Source: JASFHF01 sp050123375 (GTDB lineage: Bacteria > Pseudomonadota > Gammaproteobacteria > UBA12402). Taken from it: a stretch of 40,257 bases of DNA. The translations under genes were made by a program, and so were the position numbers. Each line of letters begins with the position of its first letter. Positions within the stretch are counted from its first letter, which is position 1. The notes beneath the pieces were generated by a model. That model did not search any database and was not told where the DNA came from. It worked only from the letters and a program-made list of their open reading frames with translations. Positions 23,220 through 31,943 of the stretch are shown here, piece after piece. The stretch spans positions 1-40,257 of the forward strand of contig JASFHF010000017.1 of the NCBI GenBank assembly GCA_050123375.1, written 5' to 3'.

Positions 23220-23963
23220 ATGGAAATAAACTGGTCTACATTTATTTTAGAAATAATTAATTTTCTGATTCTGGTATGGATACTGAAATATTTTTTATAC
23301 GCTCCCATAAAAAAAGCCATATTGCAAAGGAAAACCTCTATTCAAAAAGAGTTAGATGAAGCAAATAAAATGCATAAAGATGCTCAAGAACTGCAAAACA
23401 AATATGAAAATAGATTATTGGAATGGGAAAAAGAAAAAGAACGGAATCAAATAAATTTACAACACGAAATGGAAGAAGAAAAAACGAAAAAATTAGCAGA
23501 TTTGGCAAATGCTTTAAAAAATGAACGAGAAAAAAATCAAGCATTAGAAAAACGGCGAATTGATGAAATTGTTAGCCAAAAAGAAAAAGAATCTATTGCT
23601 CAAACAATAAAATTTGCTACTAAAATGCTGGCACAAGTTTCTTGTCCAGAGTTAGAAGATAAAATTATCAATTTATTTCTGGATGATTTTAACAGTTTAC
23701 CAAAAGAAAAAATACAAATTATGAAGAATGAAATTGGCGATCGTGAAATTTGTAAAATTAGCACAGCTTATCAATTAGCTGAAAAAAAGAAAAACACTAT
23801 TATTGCAGCAATACAAAAGCAATTTGGTGATAAGTTTTCTTTTAGTTTTGAGCTAAATCCAAAACTTTTTTCAGGTCTTTATGTTGAATTAGGCGCCATA
23901 ATATTTCATGCTAACTTAAGAGATGAATTAGAATATTTTGCAAAGGCTGCACATCGTGAATAA
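23220..23963 (+). CDS. atpF: N-ATPase subunit b (AtpF) with delta-like C-terminus
   Basis: 247 residues, much longer than a plain b subunit (about 155). There is one N-terminal membrane helix (FILEIINFLILVWILKYFLY), a long charged coiled coil to about residue 130, and a globular C-terminal part from about 165 (DREICKISTAYQLAEKKKNT ... LFSGLYVELGAIIFH). That tail resembles the C-terminal domain of subunit delta, which has no gene of its own here. So b probably serves as both peripheral stalk and delta. The last 8 bases overlap atpA. Confidence 0.88.
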   Translation: MEINWSTFILEIINFLILVWILKYFLYAPIKKAILQRKTSIQKELDEANKMHKDAQELQNKYENRLLEWEKEKERNQINLQHEMEEEKTKKLADLANALKNEREKNQALEKRRIDEIVSQKEKESIAQTIKFATKMLAQVSCPELEDKIINLFLDDFNSLPKEKIQIMKNEIGDREICKISTAYQLAEKKKNTIIAAIQKQFGDKFSFSFELNPKLFSGLYVELGAIIFHANLRDELEYFAKAAHRE

Positions 23964-25425
23964 ATCTCCATTAACCAGACAAGACACCTGGATCGACAAT
24001 TATAAATTTGAATTAAGAATTTCCGAACAAGGAAAAGTTGTTTCAGTTGGGGATGGTATTGTATGGATTAAAGGACTGCCATCGGCGTTTATTGACGAAA
24101 TTCTTGACATGGAAGACGGTAGTCGCGCTATGGTTTTTCACCTAACCGAAAAACTTGTCGGCGCAATTTTATTAGAACAAACAGAAAAATTGACTGCGGG
24201 AACTATTGTTTTCCATTCTGGATCAACTTTAAGTGCGCCAGTAGGCGATAAATTATTAGGCAGAGTAATAAATCCTTTAGGAAAACCATTGGATGAAAAA
24301 CCGCAAATAGATGCACATGAATGGCGTGAAATTGATGTATTATCTCCTTCGATCACAGAACGTGATTTTGTTAATAATCCGCTTTATACAGGTAACAAAA
24401 TTCTGGATGCGCTAATTCCTATCGGCAAAGGTCAACGGCAATTGATTATTGGTGATAATGGCTTAGGAAAAAGTTCTTTGGCGCTTGACATTGTTATCAA
24501 TCAAAAAGATAAAGACGTGTTATGTGTTTACGTAGCAATTGGTCAAGAAAGATCAAGTATTGTAAATACAATTCAAACTTTAAATAATACGGGAGCAATA
24601 AACAACACTGTAGTTGTAGTTGCTGAAGCAACAACTTTACCAGGCCTTCAATATCTTGCCCCTTTTGCCGGATGCACCATAGCAGAATGGTGGATGAAAA
24701 ACGGCCGTGATGTTTTGGTTATTTATGATGATCTGACCACTCATGCTCTAAGTTATCGAGAACTTTCTCTGTTATTGAAAAGGCCGCCGGGACGTGAAGC
24801 TTATCCTGCTGATATTTTTTATTTGCATTCCAGACTTCTGGAACGTTCTACATGTTTATCGCATAAACTTGGCGGCGGCAGCATGACGGCATTTCCTATT
24901 ATCGTTACAAAAGAAGGCGAAATTGCAACATACATTCCTACCAATTTAATTTCAATTACTGACGGCCAAATTTATTTTGATGCAAAATTATTTTCCGCTG
25001 GATTTTTTCCAGCTATTGATATTACTAAATCTGTTTCCCGAATTGGCGGAAAAGCGCAACAAATACTAATTAAAAAGGAAGCAGCCAGAATGAAACTGGA
25101 CTATTTGCAGTTTCTCGAACTAGAAGTATTTACACATTTTGGAAGCAGATTGGAACCTTCAATGCAGAAAAAAATCAAACGCGGACAAGCGCTGCGTGAA
25201 CTGCTCAAACAGGATTTATTTGAACCGCTGTCTATTGAAGCACAATTAGCATGGCTCATCGCGTATAATGATGGTGTTTTTGACAATATCAACTTAGAAA
25301 ATATACCGCAACTGCAAAAAAAACTAATAGATTATATGTTGCGAAGCGGTATAACATTATTTGATAAACGTAATAAATGGCAGCAAATTATAAATGTGTG
25401 GCAAAAAACAGCAGGTATAACATGA
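23956..25425 (+). CDS. atpA: N-ATPase alpha subunit AtpA
   Basis: 489 residues from GTG 23956 (MNKSPLTRQDTW), overlapping the atpF stop by 8 bases; AAAGG sits about 9 bases upstream. Non-catalytic nucleotide-binding subunit. Seen: P-loop GDNGLGKSSLALD, VAIGQERSSIV, Walker B VLVIYDDLT, arginine-finger region KSVSRIGGKAQ. The N-terminal extension before the barrel is short compared with standard alpha, as expected when delta is absent. Confidence 0.94.
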   Translation: MNKSPLTRQDTWIDNYKFELRISEQGKVVSVGDGIVWIKGLPSAFIDEILDMEDGSRAMVFHLTEKLVGAILLEQTEKLTAGTIVFHSGSTLSAPVGDKLLGRVINPLGKPLDEKPQIDAHEWREIDVLSPSITERDFVNNPLYTGNKILDALIPIGKGQRQLIIGDNGLGKSSLALDIVINQKDKDVLCVYVAIGQERSSIVNTIQTLNNTGAINNTVVVVAEATTLPGLQYLAPFAGCTIAEWWMKNGRDVLVIYDDLTTHALSYRELSLLLKRPPGREAYPADIFYLHSRLLERSTCLSHKLGGGSMTAFPIIVTKEGEIATYIPTNLISITDGQIYFDAKLFSAGFFPAIDITKSVSRIGGKAQQILIKKEAARMKLDYLQFLELEVFTHFGSRLEPSMQKKIKRGQALRELLKQDLFEPLSIEAQLAWLIAYNDGVFDNINLENIPQLQKKLIDYMLRSGITLFDKRNKWQQIINVWQKTAGIT

Positions 25426-26354
25426 CAAAACGTTCTGAGTTAAAAAAACACATTTACAATCTCGGAGAAATAAAAAATATTGTTGCTGCAATGAAAAATT
25501 TGTCTTTAATCGAAATTAGCAAAACCACTAAATTCTTAGAAAATCAAATAAAAGTTATTGCTACTTTAGAAGAAGCTTCTAATGATTTCATGCATTTTTT
25601 TCCGCGCTTTTCACTTCTTAAAGAAAAATCAACAACTGCATATGTGCTTATAGGATCAGAAAGAGGGTTTTGCGGAGATTTCAATGAAGCTATTATTAAG
25701 CATTTTTTAAGCTCAAAAAAAGAAAACAAAGAACCAATTATCCCTTATTTAATAGTTATCGGTCGTAAACTGACAACCAAAATATTAGAAATGGATTTTG
25801 CAGCAAAAACTGAAGCAAACAACAAAATAAAACTTCTAGATGGTCCAAGCGCATTTGAAGAAATACACTCAGTTATATTTAACCTGATTAAAACTTTAGA
25901 AAAAATTAATGAAGAAACAGAAAAAATTATTTATCCTGGAAGTTGGTCTATTATTTGCAATGTCGAATCACAAAACGTGATACAAACTTTAGAGCTCAAC
26001 CCTTTTAATAATTTTGGCTTGGTCAATTCAGACGCATCAAACATAAATAAAAAGCTAGAATCTTCATTCGCGCCTTTTCCACCACTGCTAAACATGAAAC
26101 CTAAACAATTTATCACAGAATTATTAGACCAATATCTTTTTGCTATTTTGCATCAAATATTTTTTAAATCATTCATGGTCGAAAATCGACAAAGATTATT
26201 ACATATGGAAAACGCAATTCGATGGTTAGATAAAAATAAAAATCAATTGGAACTTCAATTAAATATGCTTAGACAAGAAGAAATTACCGAAGAAATCGAA
26301 GTAATTTTGTTAAGCGCAAAAGCTATAATTGAAGAAATGAAATTGGAGGTTTAA
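25422..26354 (+). CDS. atpG: N-ATPase gamma subunit AtpG
   Basis: 310 residues from ATG 25422, an ATGA overlap with atpA. Central rotor: N-terminal helix MTKRSELKKHIYNLGEIKNI, Rossmann-like middle with GSERGFCGDFNEA, and C-terminal helix FMVENRQRLLHMENAIRWLD ... RQEEITEEIEVILLSA. It closes the ATPase operon; the glycosyltransferase gene starts 25 bases later. Confidence 0.9.
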   Translation: MTKRSELKKHIYNLGEIKNIVAAMKNLSLIEISKTTKFLENQIKVIATLEEASNDFMHFFPRFSLLKEKSTTAYVLIGSERGFCGDFNEAIIKHFLSSKKENKEPIIPYLIVIGRKLTTKILEMDFAAKTEANNKIKLLDGPSAFEEIHSVIFNLIKTLEKINEETEKIIYPGSWSIICNVESQNVIQTLELNPFNNFGLVNSDASNINKKLESSFAPFPPLLNMKPKQFITELLDQYLFAILHQIFFKSFMVENRQRLLHMENAIRWLDKNKNQLELQLNMLRQEEITEEIEVILLSAKAIIEEMKLEV

Positions 26355-26379
26355 ATTTATTTCATAGAAGGATTATATC

Positions 26380-28602
26380 ATGGCAAACATGAATTCGGTT
26401 AACATTATATATTTATCCACTTTTCCCCCACGCGCATGTGGTCTAGCAAGTTTCACGCATGATCTCGCCAATTCTATTGATTCTCATCTCGCCGCCCCTT
26501 CATTTTCTGCGAAAATTATTGCCATGTGTGGCGACAAAAAATTGTCTTATGATAATAGAGTTTTATTTCAAATTAACCAACATCAGCAAAATAGTTATAT
26601 TAAAGCCGCTGAAATGCTTAATGCTATGCCCAATGCAAAGTTAATTAACATTCAGCATGAATTTGGAATTTTTGGCGGAGAATACGGCTGTTATCTTATT
26701 CCTTTTTTGCGCGCACTTAAAAATCCAGTTGTCGTTACTTTGCACACAGTATTACCACAACCTGCAAAAAAATTACGTGAAGTTACGTGCGAGATTTGCA
26801 ATTACACTAAAACTATTGTTGTGATGAGCGAACGCGCGAAAAATTTATTGCAGCAAGAATATGATATTGCCGAAAGTAAAATTCGCATAATCCCGCATGG
26901 AATTCATCAGCGGCCGTATACAACCAGCGCAGCAGCAAAAAAAGCTTTTGGCTTAGAAAATAAAATTGTATTAAGCACTTTTGGGATGTTAAGCCGCGGC
27001 AAGGGGATAGAATATGTTTTGCAGGCATTAGTTCATGTAGTAAAAAAATTTCCTAATGTACTTTACCAAATTATCGGCGCTACCCATCCTAATGTTCTCA
27101 AAGAAGAAGGCGAAAGTTATCGTGAATTTTTACAAGATACAGTGAATAAATTAAATTTAGCTAAATATGTAAAATTTTACAATCAGCATTTCGACCTAGA
27201 TGCATTGTTGGATCATCTGGAAACAAGCGATATATATTTAGCTGCTTCTTTAAATCCACATCAAGTTACTTCCGGAACTTTATCATACGCGTTAGGTACC
27301 GGCAGACCAGTTATATCAATGCGTTTTTATCATGCAGAAGAAGTGGTAACACCTGAAGTTGGATATATTATTGATCACACTGATAGCCGTGCTTATGCTG
27401 ATGCAATTTCAAAACTTTTACAAAATGAAACGCTGCGTAAAACAATGGGAAAAAACGCTTTTATCAAAACACGCAATATGATTTGGCCAAATGTTGCCTT
27501 ACAGTATTTAGATTGTTTTACGCAATATATTCCAATACCAAATTTGCAGCGAAAACGCCCTGCTGTTACACTAAAGCATTTAAAAAAACTCACCGATGAT
27601 TTCGGCATTTTCCAATTTGCGCAATTCTCTATTCCAGATCCTGCTTCTGGATATACCTTGGATGATAATGCGCGTGCACTAATAGCAGTTGCCTTAGCAT
27701 ACAAACATTACAATAAATTAAAATGCACCAGCAAACAAGAATTGCTGCGTTTAATGCATATTTATTTGGACTTTATTGAATATGTAGAACAAAATCCTGG
27801 TGATCTGCACAATTACGTATATCATAACAAAACACTAAATACGCAAGCTAATGCCGAAGAAAATTTAGAAGATGCAAATGGGCGTGCCATATATGCACTT
27901 GCTTACGTCGCTGCTGCGCAAGAATTACCACAAAAAATCAAAAAGAAGGCGCGCAAGTTGCTAGAAAAACACCTAACGCATATGCCAAATAAATTACACT
28001 CTCCCCGCGCTATAGCATTTTGCGCGAAAGCTATTGCCAAATTAGAAAATGATCATGCAATGCACGCAACATTAGAGCAATATGGAAATCATTTACTGCA
28101 TTTATATAATCAATATCATGCAGATGATTGGAGATGGTTTGAACCGTATTTAACTTATTGTAATGCGATACTTCCAGATGCATTACTAAATATATACAAA
28201 GCTATGCCGCATAAAAAAAATTATTTTAGCATTGCCGAAAAAACTTTAAATTTTTTAATTAAGCATTCTTTTGATAAACATTACATGCCAATAGGACAAA
28301 ATGGCTGGTTTTATAAAAATGGTAAACGCGCGTTTTTCGACCAACAACCTGAAGATACTTCTTCGATGGTAGAAGCATTACATACTATGTATAGCATAAC
28401 AAAAAATGAATATTACAAAACGTTAATGCACAAAGCGTTTAATTGGTTTTTAGGTGACAATCAAATACAGCAAATGGTATATAATCCCACCACCGGTGGC
28501 TGTTGTGACGGCGTTCGTTCAAACAGCATCAACCTAAATCAAGGTGCGGAATCTACTATTGCTTATTTATACGCACATTTACTTTTGCTTGAAATTAAAT
28601 AA
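26380..28602 (+). CDS. Two-domain GT4 glycosyltransferase with alpha/alpha-toroid domain
   Basis: 740 residues, cytosolic. Residues 1-385 are a GT-B glycosyltransferase (IIYLSTFPPRACGLASFTHD, HEFGIFGGEYG, STFGMLSRGKGIEYVLQAL, then LNPHQVTSGTLSYALGTGRP). The usual E-x7-E is replaced by this SGTL(S/A)YA pattern, characteristic of a conserved subfamily. Residues about 405-740 look like an (alpha/alpha)6 barrel, opening with FGIFQFAQF and GYTLDDNARALIAV and containing WRWFEPYLTY, as in mannan- or oligosaccharide-acting proteins. This fusion is known beside GH130 phosphorylases, and a GH130 gene follows 600 bases later. A joint role in making and recycling a mannose-type glycan is inferred. GAAGGA before ATG 26380; only 25 bases separate it from atpG, so it may be co-transcribed with the ATPase. 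Confidence 0.85.
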   Translation: MANMNSVNIIYLSTFPPRACGLASFTHDLANSIDSHLAAPSFSAKIIAMCGDKKLSYDNRVLFQINQHQQNSYIKAAEMLNAMPNAKLINIQHEFGIFGGEYGCYLIPFLRALKNPVVVTLHTVLPQPAKKLREVTCEICNYTKTIVVMSERAKNLLQQEYDIAESKIRIIPHGIHQRPYTTSAAAKKAFGLENKIVLSTFGMLSRGKGIEYVLQALVHVVKKFPNVLYQIIGATHPNVLKEEGESYREFLQDTVNKLNLAKYVKFYNQHFDLDALLDHLETSDIYLAASLNPHQVTSGTLSYALGTGRPVISMRFYHAEEVVTPEVGYIIDHTDSRAYADAISKLLQNETLRKTMGKNAFIKTRNMIWPNVALQYLDCFTQYIPIPNLQRKRPAVTLKHLKKLTDDFGIFQFAQFSIPDPASGYTLDDNARALIAVALAYKHYNKLKCTSKQELLRLMHIYLDFIEYVEQNPGDLHNYVYHNKTLNTQANAEENLEDANGRAIYALAYVAAAQELPQKIKKKARKLLEKHLTHMPNKLHSPRAIAFCAKAIAKLENDHAMHATLEQYGNHLLHLYNQYHADDWRWFEPYLTYCNAILPDALLNIYKAMPHKKNYFSIAEKTLNFLIKHSFDKHYMPIGQNGWFYKNGKRAFFDQQPEDTSSMVEALHTMYSITKNEYYKTLMHKAFNWFLGDNQIQQMVYNPTTGGCCDGVRSNSINLNQGAESTIAYLYAHLLLLEIK

Positions 28603-28654
28603 TTAATATTCTCAACAAAAAATTTAAAATACGAAAATCCAAAAATAATCTGGA

Positions 28655-28909
28655 TTAACCGTAACGTACACAAACTAATCTACAGCGATAGTACCTACGA
28701 ATTACTGGCGTATGATAAACTGTGCAAATCCTGCGAGTTCGATATCTTCGATATCTATAGGTATGAACATACCGACAGACCCTTCTGGTAACATAGGTTC
28801 GCCTCGTATAAGTTCTACATATTTTGCGATACTTAAGACAACGCGCACAAACACAAACCGTGGGGATAAGCAAACAAAAAACCAAAACAAATAAGATAAA
28901 TTTCTTCAT
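28655..28909 (-). CDS. Small secreted Arg/Tyr/Cys-rich peptide
   Basis: 84 residues read leftwards, opposite to both flanking carbohydrate genes. AGAAGGAT precedes ATG 28909. A clear signal peptide (MKKFILFVLVFCLLIPTVCV) is followed by about 62 residues holding about 19 Arg, 11 Tyr and 6 Cys, with runs such as CRTYTRRTYVTRRVCRYV and YRYRRYRTRRICTVYH. Six cysteines suggest disulfides in the periplasm or outside. Composition is like a cationic antimicrobial or surface-binding peptide. I recognise no family. A competing frame on the same strand (28702-28890) lacks the signal peptide and ribosome site. Confidence 0.6.
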   Translation of the reverse strand: MKKFILFVLVFCLLIPTVCVCARCLKYRKICRTYTRRTYVTRRVCRYVHTYRYRRYRTRRICTVYHTPVIRRYYRCRLVCVRYG

Positions 28910-29108
28910 AATTAGATCCTTCTAATAATGTTATACGACTCCTTATTTTAGAATACACCCCTAATTTACAATGTGTCAAGCCTTAGAAACCCTCGTGTTC
29001 GTTTTACCACGCGTTTTTAAGATGCCGCATAAATCAGACATAACCTTATGATAATTATTCCAAATCTTAATTATTGACACAAGATATCTTAATAATATCA
29101 AGAATAAA

Positions 29109-29158
29109 TTGCGCAGCAAAAATATTTTGGTTATAATAAATATATTCTTTCGAGAATA
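29109..29158 (+). promoter_or_regulatory. Promoter of the GH130 gene
   Basis: TTGCGC (29109-29114), 17-base spacer, TATAAT (29132-29137). The probable start at about 29144 falls in a small hairpin TATTCT-TTCG-AGAATA (29143-29158). The rest of 28910-29208 is AT-rich and without coding signal; it also holds the leftward promoter of the small peptide gene. Confidence 0.55.
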
Positions 29159-29208
29159 ATTATGGATTTTATTATTAAATAGCTTTCAAAGCTTACAGGA
29201 AGTAACTT

Positions 29209-30303
29209 ATGGCTATGAATCTAAATATCGATACGAATGTATTGAGTTCTGTTTGCACGTCATATAAACCACAAATCAATAATTTAAATATAATATTAAC
29301 CAAAAGTAATTTACCATTTGAAAATCATTCTGTACTAAATCCTGCATGTATTCAACATGAAAACATCACTCATATGTTTTATCGGGCGGTACAAAAAACA
29401 AATATGCAATCAACTATTGGTTATTGCCAACTTAAAAATAACATTGTCATTAAAAAATCAAATCGCCCAATACTAATTCCCGAATACAAATATGAAAGTC
29501 ATGGAATTGAAGATCCTAGAATTGTTAAAATAAATGATACATATTATCTTACCTATACAGTATTTGATGGAAAAACAGCTTTAGTCGGTTATGCGAGTAG
29601 TACAAAATTACCGCATTTTAATAAACACGGTTTGCTATTCCCAAAGATTTTATTTCGTGAAATAAAAAATATTTTCACACAAACAATAATTGGAAGAGAA
29701 TTTCTAAAATTCCATAAAAATTATTTAAGTCGACATCTCTTGGCAAATGATCCGATGTGGATGAAAAATATCGTTCTTTTTCCTAAAAAAATAAACGGTA
29801 AATATGCATTAATGTACCGAGTATTGCCGGGAATGCAAATCAGTTATTTTGACGATTTTAAACAACTTACAAAAGATTACTGGCTGGAACAATTTAGTCA
29901 TCTTGATGAACACAAATTATTTTATCCACATTTTGACTTTGAAGCACATCATGTAGCTCCTGGATGTCCTCCTATTGAAACTGCAAGAGGATGGCTTTTG
30001 ATTTATCATGCCGTTGATAATAGCACTCCAAAACAAAAATATTACGCGTGTGCCGCATTGCTTGACTTAGACAATCCGCAAAAAGTAATTGCGCGCTTAA
30101 AATATCCCCTTTTCTCACCGGAAGATGAATGGGAAAAAACCGGAGTTGTTGACAATGTGGTTTTTCCTTCTGGTGCAGTTATCCAACAAGAAAAATTACA
30201 TATTTATTACGGCGCAGCAGATAATGTAATTGCAGCTAAGTCTATTGATTTAGCTGAATTATTATATTCTCTGGAACGTTCAAAATTACAAACCATTAAA
30301 TAA
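29209..30303 (+). CDS. GH130 family mannoside phosphorylase-like protein
   Basis: 364 residues, no signal peptide, so cytosolic. Five-bladed propeller of GH130: FENHSVLNPACIQH near residue 37, the catalytic Asp in HGIEDPRIVKINDTYYLTYT near 95-114, and the C-terminal blades with APGCPPIETARGWLLIYHAV, YACAALLDLDNP and SGAVIQQEKLHIYYGAADN. GH130 enzymes reversibly phosphorolyse beta-mannosides (established); the exact linkage is not readable. AGGAAGTAACTT precedes ATG 29209. It pairs functionally with the upstream GT4/toroid protein, but has its own promoter. Confidence 0.88.
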   Translation: MAMNLNIDTNVLSSVCTSYKPQINNLNIILTKSNLPFENHSVLNPACIQHENITHMFYRAVQKTNMQSTIGYCQLKNNIVIKKSNRPILIPEYKYESHGIEDPRIVKINDTYYLTYTVFDGKTALVGYASSTKLPHFNKHGLLFPKILFREIKNIFTQTIIGREFLKFHKNYLSRHLLANDPMWMKNIVLFPKKINGKYALMYRVLPGMQISYFDDFKQLTKDYWLEQFSHLDEHKLFYPHFDFEAHHVAPGCPPIETARGWLLIYHAVDNSTPKQKYYACAALLDLDNPQKVIARLKYPLFSPEDEWEKTGVVDNVVFPSGAVIQQEKLHIYYGAADNVIAAKSIDLAELLYSLERSKLQTIK

Positions 30304-30306
30304 TGT

Positions 30307-30480
30307 TTGACATAAAAAATTATCATACTATACTGCGAATATGAATATTAAATTTTTCATCCTGAAACGTAAACGTAACTGACGCTCTTAAGGCTCGTCT
30401 TGGGAGTGTATTGTTATGTCTCCCAGGATGACAAAGAATTTTAAAACCCCTGGTAGACACAACTACCAGGGGTTTTTTTA
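30307..30480 (+). ncRNA. Promoter-to-terminator unit: small RNA or leader of the permease
   Basis: TTGACA (30307-30312), 16-base spacer and TATACT (30329-30334) predict transcription from about 30341. The transcript of about 135 bases would contain TCATCCTG (30358) pairing with CAGGATGA (30424), an inner TTGGGAG / CTCCCA stem, and end in the strong terminator at 30443-30479. The permease starts 35 bases later. This can be a free small RNA or a transcription attenuator for the permease. It does not match a lysine riboswitch, and no leader peptide rich in one amino acid is evident. Confidence 0.5.
30443..30479 (+). terminator. Strong intrinsic terminator before the permease gene
   Basis: A 14-base perfect stem (AAAACCCCTGGTAG at 30443-30456 with CTACCAGGGGTTTT at 30463-30476) with a 6-base loop, ending in a T-run. 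It lies upstream of, not after, the permease gene, and could also end GH130 transcripts. Confidence 0.85.
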
Positions 30481-30514
30481 TGCCCACAATTAATAGAAAA
30501 AAAGGAAAAAAAAC

Positions 30515-31918
30515 ATGAATAACGACCAACAGCAATTACAACGAAGACTGCGATCGCGGCACGTTACAATGATCGCAATTGGAGGTTCACTAGGTACAGG
30601 ATTATTTGTAGCCAGTGGTAATGCAATTTATACCGCAGGCCCTTGGGGCGCTTTGCTTGCCTATGCAATCACTGGTTTTTTAGTATATTTTTTAATGACC
30701 AGTCTCGCTGAAATGACAGCTTATATGCCAACCTCGGGCGCCTTTTGCAAATATTGTTCGGATTTTGTCAGCCCTTCCTTTGGCTTAGCCATGGGATATA
30801 ATTATTTTTTTGATTGGGCCAGTGCAATTGCAGTTGAAATATCAGCAGCTTCTTTTTTAGTAAGATATTGGTTTCCAAATATTTCGTTCACCGCCTGGAG
30901 CGCAATATTTTTCTTTGCGATTTTAATCATTAATTTATTTCCAGTACGTATTTATGGTGAATCAGAATATTTTATGTCTTCAATCAAAATAATTGCAATA
31001 GTGGCTTTTATTATTGTTGGAACATTATTGATTACCGGCGTAATTGGACATCAACATATTGGCTTTGCTAATTGGCACACTGGACTTTTACATGGTAATT
31101 GGAAAACTTTATTAGTGACTTTTTTAGTAGCAGGATTTTCTTTTCAAGGAACTGAATTAGTTGGAATTACTGCCGGTGAAGTTGATAATCCAGCAAAAAA
31201 TATGCCGCGCGCAGCTCGCAGTGTATTTTGGCGAATCTTTGTTTTTTATTTTTTAACGATTGCGATAATTTGCTTTATTATTCCATCAACTGATAGTCGT
31301 TTAATTCATGCCAGCAGTGAACATATAGCGCTTAGTCCATTTACCATTATCTTTTCACAAGCCGGATTAAGACACGCTGCATCGATTATAAATCTTGTAA
31401 TCCTAATGGCAGTGTTATCTGCATGCAATTCCGATACTTATTCCGCCAGCCGAATTTTATGGCATTTAGCCGATGAAGGTCATGCACCAAAAGTTCTCAC
31501 AAAAACCAATCGTCATGGCACACCAATCTACGCGGTATTAATCACTGCAGTTTTCGGTTCCCTGGTGTTTTTATCATCGTTTTTTGGAAACGGCCGAATG
31601 TTTTTGTTACTAGTTAGTATTTCAAGTTTATCAGGTTTTATCGCCTGGCTTGGAATTGCAATTAGTCATTATCGTTTCCGTAAAGCCTTTTTGCGCCAAG
31701 GCAATAATCTTAATATTTTACCCTATCGTGCCAAATTCTATCCGTTTGGTCCGATAATTTGTATAGTTGGTTGTGTGGTTATCATTTTAGGACAACTTTT
31801 GGTATTAAAAGTACAAGGGCAATGGAACCTACATAGCATCATTGCAACTTATATTTTAATTCCAATTTTAATTTTACTTTGGTTTGTTAGTAGATTTTTT
31901 TATAAAAAAGCCACATAA
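30515..31918 (+). CDS. LysP-like amino acid permease (APC/AAT family)
   Basis: 467 residues, about 12 membrane helices, proton-driven amino-acid uptake. The sequence follows E. coli LysP closely: LRSRHVTMIAIGGSLGTGLF at the start of helix 1, YFLMTSLAEMTAYMPTSGAF, VAGFSFQGTELVGITAGEVD, DNPAKNMPRAARSVFWRIF, and GFIAWLGIAISHYRFRKAF. Lysine is therefore the best guess, but basic-amino-acid and other AAT members share these motifs. AAAGGAAAAAAAAC precedes ATG 30515. It is preceded by a terminator-bearing leader that may control it. Basic or aromatic amino-acid uptake is common in host-associated relatives. Confidence 0.85.
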   Translation: MNNDQQQLQRRLRSRHVTMIAIGGSLGTGLFVASGNAIYTAGPWGALLAYAITGFLVYFLMTSLAEMTAYMPTSGAFCKYCSDFVSPSFGLAMGYNYFFDWASAIAVEISAASFLVRYWFPNISFTAWSAIFFFAILIINLFPVRIYGESEYFMSSIKIIAIVAFIIVGTLLITGVIGHQHIGFANWHTGLLHGNWKTLLVTFLVAGFSFQGTELVGITAGEVDNPAKNMPRAARSVFWRIFVFYFLTIAIICFIIPSTDSRLIHASSEHIALSPFTIIFSQAGLRHAASIINLVILMAVLSACNSDTYSASRILWHLADEGHAPKVLTKTNRHGTPIYAVLITAVFGSLVFLSSFFGNGRMFLLLVSISSLSGFIAWLGIAISHYRFRKAFLRQGNNLNILPYRAKFYPFGPIICIVGCVVIILGQLLVLKVQGQWNLHSIIATYILIPILILLWFVSRFFYKKAT

Positions 31919-31943
31919 AATTTAGGAAATAAAGCAGAGAATT

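Noticed and set aside
26459..26644. Short frame within the glycosyltransferase gene
   Set aside because: Fully contained in a well-supported gene in another frame and without any coding signal of its own.
28702..28890. Alternative leftward frame overlapping the Arg/Tyr/Cys-rich peptide gene
   Set aside because: It lacks a ribosome site and signal peptide; the other frame has both.
30307..30480. Lysine riboswitch or T-box before the LysP-like gene
   Set aside because: The unit is too short and lacks the conserved cores of a lysine riboswitch; T-boxes are not expected in gammaproteobacteria and no T-box sequence is seen.
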